This document shows, piece by piece, positions 24,211 through 35,965 of a stretch of DNA of 64,000 bases. Positions within the stretch are counted from its first letter, which is position 1. Each line of letters begins with the position of its first letter. Made by a program: the position numbers and the translations under genes. The notes under the pieces are model-generated. The model did no database searches. It had not been told where the DNA came from and saw only the letters and a program-made list of their open reading frames with translations. Origin of the DNA: Muscardinus avellanarius (taxonomy: Eukaryota > Chordata > Mammalia > Rodentia > Gliridae); NCBI GenBank assembly GCA_963383645.1, contig OY726572.1, positions 73,805,684-73,869,683 on the forward strand, written 5' to 3'.

Positions 24211-24364
24211 TGCCGGGTGTGGTGGTGCACGCTTGTAATCCCTGCGCTTGGGAGGTGGAGACAGGAGGATTGTGCATGTTCGAAGCCAGCCACACTGGCT
24301 TAAGAGACCTGTTTCCAAAACAAAAAAGTATAAAATTAGGTCTTAGAGCGTAGCCCAGAGGTAG
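24211..24364 (+). mobile_element. B1-dID SINE, 3'-truncated without A tail, 13-bp target-site duplication
   Basis: Starts tgccgggtgtggtggtgcac, carries the shortened form (cactggcttaagagacc), and stops at gtagcccagaggtag. It is flanked by aaagacagaacta at 24198-24210 and 24365-24377, so the truncation was present at insertion. Confidence 0.92.
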
Positions 24365-24391
24365 AAAGACAGAACTAACCTATCTCATGGG

Positions 24392-24392
<1 letters not shown>

Positions 24393-24436
<44 letters not shown>
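24393..24436. repeat. (AT)n microsatellite
   Basis: About 22 AT dinucleotides. Confidence 0.95.
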
Positions 24437-24440
<4 letters not shown>

Positions 24441-24592
24441 TTTCTTCTAAACGGAGAGAGATAGAAGCTTAACAAATCATGGATTATGTGGTCAAACTTT
24501 TATAGACTCAACTGTTATCCTGAAGAATTTCATCACATAATTATAAAAAGTCATCATATCTTTATGGTTATAGTGGTATTGAGATGATAGGG

Positions 24593-24651
24593 GGGAGAGA
24601 GAGAGAATATATATAGTATATATTGTGAATATATACAATGATATATAGCGA

Positions 24652-24680
<29 letters not shown>
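24593..24680. repeat. (GA)n then AT-rich microsatellite block
   Basis: A short GA run followed by TATA-type steps and a final (AT)n at about 24650-24680. Confidence 0.85.
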
Positions 24681-24682
<2 letters not shown>

Positions 24683-25984
24683 TTTATAGACAATAAAGTT
24701 GAATGTCATTTACCCATCTACTTGCCTACCTCACTTCTGAAAGTCAACATTTGCTCCGGGCATATAACAAGTTTCCTACTTGGTTTTATATTTAGACTTA
24801 CTTGGAGAGATTGAAGAAATTTGTTTACCCCTAAGGATTAAATATAAAGACTTTACAAGACACCAAAATAGTGCTAAATTCAAGGAGCTGGATCTATTTA
24901 GGAAAGAAGATAGAAATCATACTTAAAAGAGGGAAAAGACATGAGATAAGATACTGAAGACATGTAGAGAGAAATGAAAGCAGGCACAGTCCATGTTTAT
25001 CTTTTTAAGCAATCTACCGTGTTTCAACTTTTGAACATCTGAGAGCCCAAATAATGGTGTCTATATCAGATCTCCCCTGGAGTCTGTTTTTGATGCTGAT
25101 AAATGTTGTTTTCACAACTTGCTGCTGCCAGATATGGTTTCTTAAAATTGCCTAGAGGCCAAGCACCATCTTCCTTTCTTCTTTTTTTTTCCAATTTATT
25201 TTGTGGTTATCATGCCTCAAGCATGGGTCACCTTAGTCGAAAATAACTTTTAGTAGTTGCATGAGCCAATAAATAAGTGTATCTATGGGCTGCTTTAGAA
25301 TTGTATGGTGATTTTCAGGGCATAGTAATCAATCTTAGAAAGACACAACAGTTTGGGAACACATGAGAACCATGGCTTTTATTTCCAGGTTGCCATTCAA
25401 GGAGTAGACCCACTGTCCCAACGCTCACTAAGCAGAAATCTACCCAGTATTATTAATAGCCCCATTTACTCAACATCTTTTTCAGTTTGATCAAAGAGCT
25501 GACAATGTCTTTTCAACTCAGACAGAAGTAAAAATCAATCAATATGGTTTTATATAAGATAGTACATATAAGATATTCCAAAGGGTCAAGCTAGACTGTA
25601 CCTTTCTGTTCTACATTCTTAGAGCTATCATGGATGCTCAAGTAATCATTATGGAGAACTGAGATGCTTTATATCCCAGACATGCCCTCTAAATCATCAT
25701 AAAATTCACTTTCTTATTTAAGAAAAATATTTTTTAAATTCCTTGGCATCTGTTAATCCCTGTGTTTTGTTTTTTATATTGAATAGTCCTTAGATTGCTA
25801 GATCTTTGTTTGCTCTAGTGTTTCACAAGTAGCATAGCAGTATTGTGAGAATGGTTTGTGAGGCCAATAGACCACGATTTGAATCATTGCCCTCCTATTT
25901 ATAAACTTTGTGTATTGAACACATCCGTAACATATGTATGCTTCAGTTTCTTTCATTAACAAGTGGGAATAAACCTGGCTCATT
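24681..25984. other. Intron sequence without recognised features
   Basis: No clear repeat or gene. Confidence 0.5.
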
Positions 25985-26160
25985 GAAATAGGCCTGTAAT
26001 CTCAGCAACTCAGGAAGTTAAGACAGGAGACCAGCCTGGACACTTAGAGAGATCCTATTATAAAATTTAAAAAAATAACTGGAGATGTAGGTCATTGGTA
26101 GGGCATTTCTGGGTAGAGCATCCCTGGGTTCAATCTCCGGTAACATAAAAAAATAAAAAA
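25985..26160 (+). mobile_element. B1-dID SINE, diverged
   Basis: Landmarks ggcctgtaatctcagcaac, ggagaccagcctgg, tggagatgtaggtcattggt, and cctgggttcaatctccgg, with an A-rich tail. Confidence 0.8.
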
Positions 26161-26749
26161 TTTTAGTGAGAAAAATAATGATAGCTCTTTAGCCAAGTTA
26201 ATACACATAAAACCCTCAGGAGAATTTTTCCCTTAATAAGTGCTAATATGTTATTATCATGATTGCAACCATCATAATCCTCAGTGCTATAGCACCTTAT
26301 TTATTAAATGCTTCCTATATATTTAACATTTACCTGGCAAGGGATGACATTGATGATCTTAACGTCAACAGCTCTTAAGTATAGGAGCACAAAGCCTGGT
26401 GAATGAATGGAAGACTACAGTTTTGAACAGTGAGAGAATTACTTAGAGCAGATGACCAAAGACTGCAAGTTTGAGGCAGATTTAATATGTAGCTTGAGGG
26501 ATGGAAGAGAGCCCGTTATAACAAGAACAGAGACAGAGTTGCTTCAGACAAAGAAATGAGCCCCAGCAAGAAGACTCCTAAGGAGGAATGCACGTTCTGT
26601 GTTCTAGTAGGTGGAATAGGACTAATAATAGATGGAGTAAGAGAAGGACAGCAAGATAGAGTGAGTGAAAGGGAGGTGGGGAGGCATCAGAAGCCAAATC
26701 ATACACTCATACACTCAGTTTGTAAGTGAAGATTAAAAACACTAGATTA
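26161..26749. other. Intron sequence, possible MIR traces
   Basis: The stretch 26165-26380 has MIR-like character (ttattaaatgcttcctatat) but is too diverged to orient with confidence. Confidence 0.35.
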
Positions 26750-26980
26750 AACTGGGTGTGGTGCTGCACGTTTGTAATCCTAGGATTTGGGAGGCTGAAA
26801 CTGGAAGATCTCGGTTTGCGGACTGTCTCAGCTACTTAGTGAGGCCCTCTGCAACTTAGTGAGACCCTGTTTCAAAATAAAGAATAAAAAATAGGGCAGG
26901 GGGTGTAGCTTGGAAGTCAAATGCCCCTGGGTTCCATCCCCAGACCTGCAGAAACAAAAATAAACAAACAAACAAAAACC
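26750..26980 (+). mobile_element. B1-dID SINE
   Basis: Same subfamily as 17875: ggtttgcggactgtctcagc, gaggccctctgcaac, gggcagggggtgtagcttgg, tail with (AAAC)n. Confidence 0.92.
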
Positions 26981-27013
26981 ACCAAATCACTCTGACTGCC
27001 ATGTTGGAAGAAT

Positions 27014-27204
27014 ATTTATTTTGGTACTGAGAACTGAACCCAAGTAAGCTTTATGCATGCTTTACTGCTGAGCTATCTCTCTAGCCCTTTATTTTATTTT
27101 GAAATAAGATCTTGCTAAGTTGCCCAGGCTTGACTCACATTTTCAATCTTTCTACCTCAGCATCCTGAGAAACTGGGATCACAGGTGTGCATCTCACACC
27201 CAGG
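27014..27204 (-). mobile_element. Older B1-plus-ID SINE with fuller ID half
   Basis: The minus-strand copy keeps the ID middle (gctttatgcatgctttactg then ctgagctatctctctagcc), which the abundant subfamilies lack. B1 half: tcttgctaagttgcccaggc and actgggatcacaggtgtgc. Confidence 0.8.
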
Positions 27205-28430
27205 TTGTTGAAAGATTTACTGGAGGAGAAATGGTAGTTCAGCAGTTGGCTTTCTTTTTCAATAGTTTAAATGAGAGATGTGATGATCTAAAATAGTGGC
27301 AGGGGTAATTAAGGGAAGTGAGAAGGAAAAGAGAAATAAAAGATGACTTCTAATTATCTGGTTTTAGCTACTGAGGGGAAGAGTGGTACCATTATAGTAA
27401 CATGGGAGAGACAAGGTGAGGAATGGGTTTGAGCAGTTGGGAGATGATGGAAATCTCAGTGTGAGATGAAGATTAAGATGCCTCGTGATAGATTTTAGTG
27501 ACAGTATCAAAATTAATTTAAAATATGAGTTTGCAACTCAGAAACAAGGTAAGAACTGTAGATATAAATTTAGGAAATATCATTCAGATTATACTTAAAA
27601 CATAGGGATAGCTTAGTTGATCTAGGACTGGAATGCAGAAAGGGAGAAAAATGGATAAGTGTTAGACCAAGCCCTGAGCATCCCTGACATTCAGAATACT
27701 CCATTTTTCATTATGCTGCATAAACATGTGTAATTCTGTAAATATAAATATGTCTTTACTCAACAGAGTAATTCCATTAAAACTGTCCCATTATCCACAG
27801 GTGATATATTCCAAGACCAATAGTGAATGCTTGAAATTATGAATTTTATCCAACTCCATATTATTTTTCCTATACATACCTACTTGCGATAAAGTTTAAT
27901 TTATAAATGAAGCACTATAAGAGATGCACAACAATATTAATATTAAACCAGAACAAATATAACAACATATTACAATAAAATTGTCAGCATCACTAGTATC
28001 TTGCATCAGGATCATTATTAAGTGAAATAAGAATTCCTTAAACACAAGAACTGAAATACCTTGCCAGTCTGATCTGCTTACCAAAATGTCTACTCAGTGA
28101 CTAATTAGAGAGGTAGCATATATAATATAGATACTCTGAAAAAAGAGGTGACTCACATTCCCCAGTGGGGCAGAGTTAAATTCCATCATATTACTCAGAC
28201 CTACATGTGACTTAAAACTAATGAATTACTTATTTCTCAAAATTTTCAGGTTATGGATTATGATTCGCATTGGGTAATGAAGCCACAGAGAGTGAAACTG
28301 TGCATAAGAATGAAAATGATATATGTATTTTGCTATGGGGAAAGAACAACAAATATTTGGGGCCCTCTTTGCATTGTTTTGTTTGGGTCTTTTGAAGCCA
28401 CTTTGCTAAAATAAGAACAAATAAATTATT
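27205..28430. other. Intron sequence without recognised features
   Basis: AT-rich, unique-looking; nothing assignable. Confidence 0.5.
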
Positions 28431-28432
28431 AG

Positions 28433-28480
28433 GCCAGGTGTGGTGGTGCACAATTATAATCCCAATACTTGGGAGGCAAA
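28433..28480 (+). mobile_element. B1 5' fragment
   Basis: Only the first part is present: gccaggtgtggtggtgcac and cttgggaggc. Confidence 0.8.
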
Positions 28481-28835
28481 AAGAGATATGCAAAAAGAGA
28501 GAGGATATATTGTATCAGAGAGAAAAGTAAGGGTTCTTTCTTATAACTTAGCTTCCTCCGCAGCTCCAGAGATCTGAGAGCTAGTGTAGGCAACCTGGTT
28601 GAGTTTTGGCCTCAACCCAGCCAACTAAGTGCCAGTGGCCTCTCGAAGCAGGTATGACTAATGCCATCTTCCACCTGGGTGTCCTCTGGGATCCAGCAAG
28701 AAATGGAGCTGAGAGTGTCTCATTCAGAATGTCAGGCAACAGCAAAGTTTGCTCATATGTGAGATTTGTTAGACAAATGTTAGCTTCTTTATTGCCTTCA
28801 GCCTTTTTCCTTCTTTGATCAAAAGCTCAGTCTAC

Positions 28836-29050
28836 AGCCAGGTGTGGTGGCTCATGCTTGTAATCCCAGTACTTGGGAGGCTGAGAAAGAATAGTGTAGT
28901 TTCGAACTCAGGCTCAGTTACTTAGTGATGCTCTCAGCAACTTAGTGAGACCCTGTTTTGAAATAAAAAATAAAATAAGTTTGGGAGTGTATCCCTGAGC
29001 TAGAAAGCTCCTGGGTTCCATCCCAAGTACCACAAAAAATAAATTAATTA
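28836..29050 (+). mobile_element. B1-dID SINE
   Basis: gccaggtgtggtggctcatg, cccagtacttgggaggctga, ctctcagcaacttagtgag, and tcctgggttccatcccaag. Confidence 0.92.
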
Positions 29051-29498
29051 ATCAAAAATAGGTCAATCTATGAGCTTTTTTTGCAGTATACAAATATGGT
29101 CATTTATGAACACAAACACTGAGGAAAGATAATAGAGGTTTTTTGGGACAAATTTTCAATTTGGCTTCAAGAGTGGCATAATTCAATCAAAGTGGATAAT
29201 CAGGTCACATCCAGACTCAGGAAGACAGTGAGGAGCCATTAAACTGGCATTGCAGACTCTGCTCACTTTATTAAAGTTATCCATGCTTATGGCATAAAGC
29301 CACATTACATTTTTTAAAGAAATTATATATTCTTGAGCATAGAATAATGTCTGAAATTTATTCTTCTCTGTGGATTTTAGAATATTTAGCACAAACAAAG
29401 TTACCCACATAATAATTAAATTATAGAAAAGACCAATAATCAAAATATTCTGTTAAACACAAAGAGCCATTGATTTGCAGATAGAGAATTACTAAGGG

Positions 29499-29712
29499 AT
29501 CCTGGTGTGGTGGCATACTCCTGTAATCCCCGTACTTGAGTAACTGAGATAAGAAGATTGCAGGTTCGAGACCAGCATCCACAATTTAGCCAGACTCTCA
29601 GCAACTTAGGCTGAGAGTGAGGCCCTGTTTTAAAATAAAAAAAAAAATGGATGGTGGTGTATTTGGGATAGGATGTCCCTGGGTTAAATCATCCCCCATA
29701 TAAACAAACACA
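29499..29712 (+). mobile_element. B1-dID SINE
   Basis: cctggtgtggtggcatactc, B box ggttcgagacc, an 11-base A run between the halves, and a diverged ID-like half. A short internal duplication of cttaggctgagagtga is visible. Confidence 0.85.
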
Positions 29713-30984
29713 AAATTAAACAGGAAAGAAAGCTATTAAGGGGTCATTCAGGATAGTAACAGGCTTATGACAGTAGGAAAGCATTTCTTTGACTGCAACG
29801 TGCAAACTGGAAATTTTTTTCTCCAAGAAACAGCTGATGGTTGCTGGCTTAGGAGTATGTCAGATGGAATTTTGCACTGTGTACCTGAAGAGGCAGGTAA
29901 CCAGAACTTGATTCCACCACCAGCACTTCTGTAAATAGAAGTGACTGTTAGTAGCCCAAAAAGAATTTATGTAGGTGTATGGCCTTGGGCATAAATATAT
30001 AAATTTTTGTCTTACGCTTAATACAAATAATATTTTGCCATGAAAACAAAAGAATAAGAAAATGAAAAATCTTGGAATGAGTGATAATGATTGTCATGCT
30101 GTCACTACGTTACCCCAGATGAATTACATGATAAATACCAGCATGAGTTGTTTCAACATCAGTTTGTATTAATATAACTTATATTTTTATTAAAACCAAA
30201 TTATATTTTTGTTAAATTTATATGGGTCACCTGAACATTTTTTGAATTGTTTTGAATTGTTTTATTTATTTGTTGGTCTTTTCTAAAATAAGGGTCTTTT
30301 AGTTATGTTAAATATATTGCAGTATAGAATATAGGTAATAACTGATATGTAAGGTTAAAAGAAAGACACTCAAAGGTAATAGCCTGCACAGACATTTTTA
30401 CTAAAAAAAATTGCACTTAATCATTTTTCTCTTCAAAGTGTTGTATTAGAGATAACCTGAAGGTATATTATTTTTGGTTTCCCATCTTTATATAGAAAAC
30501 ACTTTCAACATATTGCCAAATGCTATCTTTGCCAACTAAATCTAAAATGCAACATTTTGAGACATAGCCGTTATGATGATTATGGCATTTTATTCCTGCA
30601 CATTTATAAGCTAGAGAAGTACAAAATAATGCAAAAACAAAGACGAGTGGGGAACACATCTGTCATTTTCACTGCCTGGCAGAAATTACCTTTGTTGCTG
30701 AATGAGTGTACAGGATTTACATTTCATACACAAAGTGAAACCTTGAAGGAGAAGATGGGTTTAGCAGGCAAGAAAAGTACTGAAAAAATTATATTAAAGA
30801 TCAGTTGTGAAGTAATGGAATTGCCTTTTAGCCTGCCAATAAAACCAAAGGGAGGAACGTTGGGAAGAAAGTGTTTACTGCTGGACTGTTTATGGAAGGA
30901 ATACAGAAGAGTTCACTGAATTTAAAGATGGAGTATTTGGGGGAAGAACATAGCAATTGTCCATACCTCTGGTTTTACCAAGAA
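29713..30984. other. Intron sequence without recognised features
   Basis: AT-rich and unique-looking; an open frame at 30557-30919 has no recognisable protein. Confidence 0.45.
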
Positions 30985-31100
30985 TGCTTCCTTCACTCAC
31001 AGCAGCATCAGGATTGCCTGAGAACTTGTTAGAAATTCAGATTCCAGGCCCCGTGTAATCTCTATGGCCGACCTTTGAGATACAAATCTACATTTTCTTT
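30985..31100 (-). mobile_element. MER5-like (hAT-Charlie) remnant
   Basis: The stretch agcagcatcaggattgcctg, agaacttgttagaaattcag, attccaggccccgtgtaatc is the typical MER5 core, diverged. Orientation follows my memory of the family and is uncertain. Confidence 0.6.
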
Positions 31101-31104
31101 TTGT

Positions 31105-31850
31105 ATAATGTGCTTTTACTACCGCATTATAGACTCACATCATAATGTAAATCATGCTGACAATGACATACACGCACACAGTACTTTGTGTTCCCCTCAC
31201 CTCTCATTTCTCCCTTCCCAATACAGAGTGCTGAGACTGATGTTGATATATTCACATATGTACACATAATCGATGGTAGTTATTCCCATTATTGAAGTTC
31301 AGTCTTTTTCCCACCCCCTTCCCTTAGACCACCTTCCTGGCACCGCTGAAGTTTCTCCTCCATTATCTGGAGTCCCTCTTGTATCCCAACTATTCCATAG
31401 CTTGTAGATATTAGAGAAAACATATGACCTTTTTGTGACTGGCTAATTTCACTTAGCATAATGTTCTCCAGGTCCTTCAATTTTCTTGCAAATGACACAA
31501 TTTTGTTCTTTATTGCTGAGTAGAATTCCATTGTGTATATTCCCCATAATTTTGTAATCCACTCATCTGTTGATGGACACCCAAATTGGTTCCATAATTT
31601 GGCTATTTTGAATTGCACTGCTATGAACATGGGTAACAAGTAGTCAAATATCAATAAATGTTGATGAGGATGTGGGAAAATAGGAACTCTTCTACATTGT
31701 TGGTGGGATTGCAAAATAGTGTAGCCTCTATAGAGATCAGTGTGAAGTTTCCTCAGAAAACTGGGGATGGATCCACCATATGATTCAACTATACCACTTC
31801 TAGATATCTTTCCAAAGGGGTTGAAACCAGAGAACAAATCTGTGTTTTCA
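31105..31850 (-). mobile_element. L1 3' end with inverted 5' segment
   Basis: From about 31105 to 31638 the minus strand holds L1 3' UTR and ORF2 C-terminus; its translation has STDEWITKLW and MLSEISQSQK. From 31639 to about 31850 the + strand reads the ORF2 segment that normally lies just before it (aatatcaataaatgttgatg, cattgttggtgggattgcaa). The far end of the inverted piece and the start of the direct piece meet at nearly the same L1 position, as twin priming produces. An older copy; no target-site duplication was found. Confidence 0.85.
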
Positions 31851-32141
31851 CAAGGAGACTATGAACCAGTCATCAGAAATGGGATACATGAATTCTCCAG
31901 ATGAACTGCTCACCTTGAGGAGATGGAAGGATCATCAAAATCCTTCATCTCAGTTGAGTTTTCCTTGACTTATTTTCTGGACTTATTGATGTGCTTAAAT
32001 GCTTAAATGAAATGTATAAAATCCCCCTGCCCACCTTACGAATTCTTTAATAGTCAGTGTCTGATTAAAGATGAGAACAGTTGAAATCTGAACATTTAAA
32101 AATTAACACATATCCTTAGTTCAAGTTATTGAATCCCATAG

Positions 32142-32143
<2 letters not shown>

Positions 32144-32179
<36 letters not shown>

Positions 32180-32374
32180 TACTGGGGGTGTAACCCAGAG
32201 GCTTTCTACCTCCGGACTATACTCCCAGACCTATTTTCTATTTTATTTGGAAAGAGGGTCTCACTAAGTTGCTGAGAGCCTCACTAAGTAGCTGAGGCTG
32301 GCTTCGAACCTGTGCGATCCTCCTGTCTCAGCCTCCCAAGCGCGGGGATTACAAGCGTGCGCCACCACGCCAGC
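32144..32374 (-). mobile_element. B1-dID SINE with (TG)n tail and 15-bp target-site duplication
   Basis: The tail is about 18 TG dinucleotides (32143-32179), then ggtactgggggtgtaaccc, agaggctttctacctccgg, and a complete B1 half ending gcgccaccacgccagc. Flanked by ttgaatcccatagct (32129-32143) and ttgaatcccgtagct (32375-32389), one mismatch. Confidence 0.95.
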
Positions 32375-34978
32375 TTGAATCCCGTAGCTCTATAGGAGGT
32401 ACACAGAGGGAAACTTCATATTTGTTATGCCCTTTCTTGTAAAATGTCTCATTTTCACCTGCTTACTCATGTTTAAAAGGGCAGTTTACATTCTCCTTAC
32501 GGAAATGTCTTAAGATGTCAATGATTCAGAAATAGATAAACATGTTGCTCTAAATACATATTCTGGTATAAGGAACCTTATCCCATTATTTCTAGATTGT
32601 GACTGGGGTATCTATTTCAGTGCTTCCAGGACAAATAGTTTATTTAGGAAATGATCCCAGGAAACGCTGACAGGTACCTGGAGAAAGAAAGCAGCAGCTT
32701 CTGAGTATAACTGGGGACTTGAGGGATGCAGTGGAAAGCACAACTCAGAGTCATTCTGTGAAAGCCCAAAAGGTAGATGAGTGTTTCATTCAGGGCATCA
32801 ATCCTCTTTGCTGTTAATAATGTGCTGGTTGTGATGTCGAGTTGACATTATTTCCATTCTTTCTCTACCACTTCCACTCTGAAGTCCACAAAATCCTTGG
32901 ACATGCAGGGCAGAGGACAGTTCTTGGGGGTTCTGAGCGTGCCATAGTAGCACAGGCTCCACAGTGAAAACGGAGGGTAGGTAGAGGCTGGGAATTATAG
33001 GATAAAAAGAGAAATCAAAACAGACAAGGATACTGGGGCTTCCCCAAAGAAATTTCGCCTGCTTCCCGGTGCTGGCCAGGTGTGATTCTGGCGCTCATCA
33101 TCCACAAGCATTTATTTAATGTTCACCTGCACCTGACATTGTGATCTACCCCAGGAAGATAATGAAACCAATATGGCTCCTTGCCTGAGGGTTCCGACAA
33201 GCTGGTCAAAAAGCTGGAAGCAGAAAACTAGAGCTCTCAGCTTCCATTCCAAATGACAAATGCCGGGTGTAAAAAGGACAGCCCTGGTGTTTATGGAGGC
33301 TACAAATTAAATGCAACCTGTCTAGTTTGATCCAAAGCCCACTCTTATTACCTGTACTGATGCTCCCAGGGACTTACCCCTTGTGAGTCTCCAAAGACCT
33401 TGTATTATTCTGCATCTGCCAGAATGCCGAGCCTGGAATTAGCAACGTAGGATGTGAGTGTTATGAAATGTTGAAATCACTAATTTATGATCATTGAAAA
33501 AGGTGTCAATGGTGGCTGGCTTGTCTTTTGAACGCTTTTAATTACAAATGTGGCATATTGCCACTCCCCAATCCCACCCTTTTTTTATTCCCATTTAAAA
33601 GCACAATTTTGAATTCCATAAATCACTGTCTCTTTGATTAATATGAACCTAACAGTCCAAATGACTACACATGGCTCAACCATTCCATTTTAGAAAAAGA
33701 AAAAAAGATCTGTTTTCGCCTTGTAAACAAATTTACAAGTATCTCACATTAAATTATGCTTTTTAAAAAATAGGAGCAGTCAGACTTTGGTTTTAATCCT
33801 TAGACTGAAAAATACTGAAATCAATCTAAAAATAGGGAAAGTTTTTTTTTCCTCCATGATGAAGATGGCAACTATTTTTAAATTGTTTTTCATTTCATCT
33901 TCCCTTAAACAAACTTCAACAATAATCAGAGTTGCAATGTTTTCATTTTAATGTCCTGCATCATTCAGCTCCTTAGCTTGAACAGCTCAGGTTTCCTTTT
34001 CAGACTTATTTTTTATTTTTTTTTAGTGTTTTTAGATAAATGATATTTTTTCTTCCTTGAGTTGCTTAGGATAGCTTAAGAATTATTGAATTCTTACCAT
34101 AACTTTTCCCTTAATATAAGTTGACTCTAAAATCACATCAAGAAGTGTGATAACTCATTTGGGTAGTGTTGCAGCTTTCACAGAGGTTGTTGCAAGTTAA
34201 TTGATAATCCAACTATTTTCTCATGCCTCATTGCCAATTCCCACTGTCATTTGACTAGATGGATTCTTTTGTTCTCAGCATTTATTCACTTGAGTATACT
34301 TTTTAAAAAAAAATCATTACCAGAATGATTGCAATCTTCTACCCTTAAATTAAAATAAAAATCTTTGCATTTCCTTATTTCTTTTTATTCCTTCTTTGCT
34401 TATTTTGACCTCTAATGCCCTACAAATGGGCCAGTGATTTTTAAGCAATTGATAATTTCTATCTTTTGTTTTCTCTTAATACTAGAACACATTTAGGTTT
34501 CTCCAGTTATCGCAGGCATGTGAAAGCAAATTGAAGTTCACTTGTTCCTTCAAGCATTTTCCCTTTTCTTTCATTTTTGGCTTTAAAATAAAATGTCTAT
34601 AGTCAACTTTTCCATTAAGCTTTTCAGTTTGGTCATGTACGCAATCACCCTGTGATAAACCCCATCACTGATCTCTCCTCGAGACACAGTGTTAACAGCA
34701 ACAGCCTCCATTGCCCAAGGCCAAGTTCACTGAGCAGCAAATCCTGAAAGGAGGGGCTACCTAGAGGAACTCCAGAGCTCACAGCTATCATCTGAAACAT
34801 GATTCATTCGGCCCTCTGGCCAAGGTTCCGATCTGGGACCAAAGCCTGATGATTTTGATAAAGCACTGACTACTCTAGCACTCTTCCCTTCTCTGCCAGA
34901 TTTGTCAAACCAACAAGGAGTTGCCTGAACCTTTGCCTCAATTTCCACCTGAGAAAATTATTATTGTATGGCAAATGA

Positions 34979-35512
34979 ATGGCAAGTAGACTTTCCTTCA
35001 TCAATATCGTGTCATTTACATCTCTGCTGGCCTGGCTTTCGTCTTTTCTTACCTTCCATAGCTTGGCAGTATGCGAGTGCGCAGTTTCTGGCCTTATCCT
35101 TAGACAAATAGTTCGGTCATTGGTTACTTCATGCTTTGTTTTGCTGGAAAAGACCTTGAGAGAGATGGAGCCTTGGAACTTTGTCTTCCTGTGGATCCAA
35201 ACAAAAGCAGGCCTGTCTGCGACTTCATTTCAGCATTCAGCAGCAGAAACATGCGCTCCTGAAGCAATGCATATTAAACAGGATGAGCATTTGCTGAAGG
35301 CTTCCTGTGCTGACACAAGGCCTCGCCGTGGTTATTCAGGGGTGTCTGCACCAGATGTGACCCTGTCTACTGTAATTCTAACCACTTCTCCATCAGCCAC
35401 TGTCTGTTTACTATTCTTATGTATTTTAAATTGTATTCGTCTTCTGTTGCTACCAATTATAGTTATCTCTCTGTGTGTATTTTTTTCTACTTATTTTGTT
35501 CTCAAGAAGTGA
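34979..35512 (+). other. Unassigned 177-codon open reading frame, probably chance
   Basis: Longest open frame not derived from a repeat. The translation is hydrophobic and serine/leucine-rich at both ends (for example near residues 10-30 and 140-175), with no motif I recognise. The start codon has T at -3, a weak context. No splice sites, promoter or poly(A) signal were linked to it. In 64 kb of sequence with this base composition, an open frame of this length is not very unlikely by chance. Confidence 0.2.
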
Positions 35513-35931
35513 AACATTTAAACATTTGTCCCATATTTCCAAGCCTCAGGAAAGGTAATTTTGTAAACATAATAATGAACAAATAAATTAGAAAGCTTAC
35601 TAACAAATACAAACAGAAAAGATATGGGGCATGTCACTACTTTCTTCTTGCCTTAGATTTTGAGAATGTATGCAAAACATTGATTTTCCAGTTACTTGGA
35701 GTTTTGATACATTAGTGGCATTATATTGGAAATACCTTTTGCCAAATTCCAGAGCTCTAACCCTAAGCTTAGAAAACAGTTCCACCACTCTTAGAATAAT
35801 TGTTACCCTGGATCGAAAAGGTAGATTGGCCCTGGGCAGAATAGTGAAACAGAGAGTGTGCCTTCCAGGGCTATTGCCTGCATTACTACCCTTGCTCACT
35901 CTTCCCCTTAAAAAATAGCCCAGAAACTTTG

Positions 35932-35965
35932 TGTTTGTTTGTTTGTTTGTTTGTTTGTTTGTTTT
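35932..35965. repeat. (GTTT)n microsatellite
   Basis: About eight GTTT units. Confidence 0.95.

Noticed and set aside
30557..30919. 120-codon plus-strand frame as a gene
   Set aside because: No recognisable protein or gene context; treated as chance.
31289..31837. 182-codon minus-strand frame as a protein-coding gene
   Set aside because: It is L1 ORF2 C-terminus joined to inverted L1 sequence, a broken mobile-element remnant.
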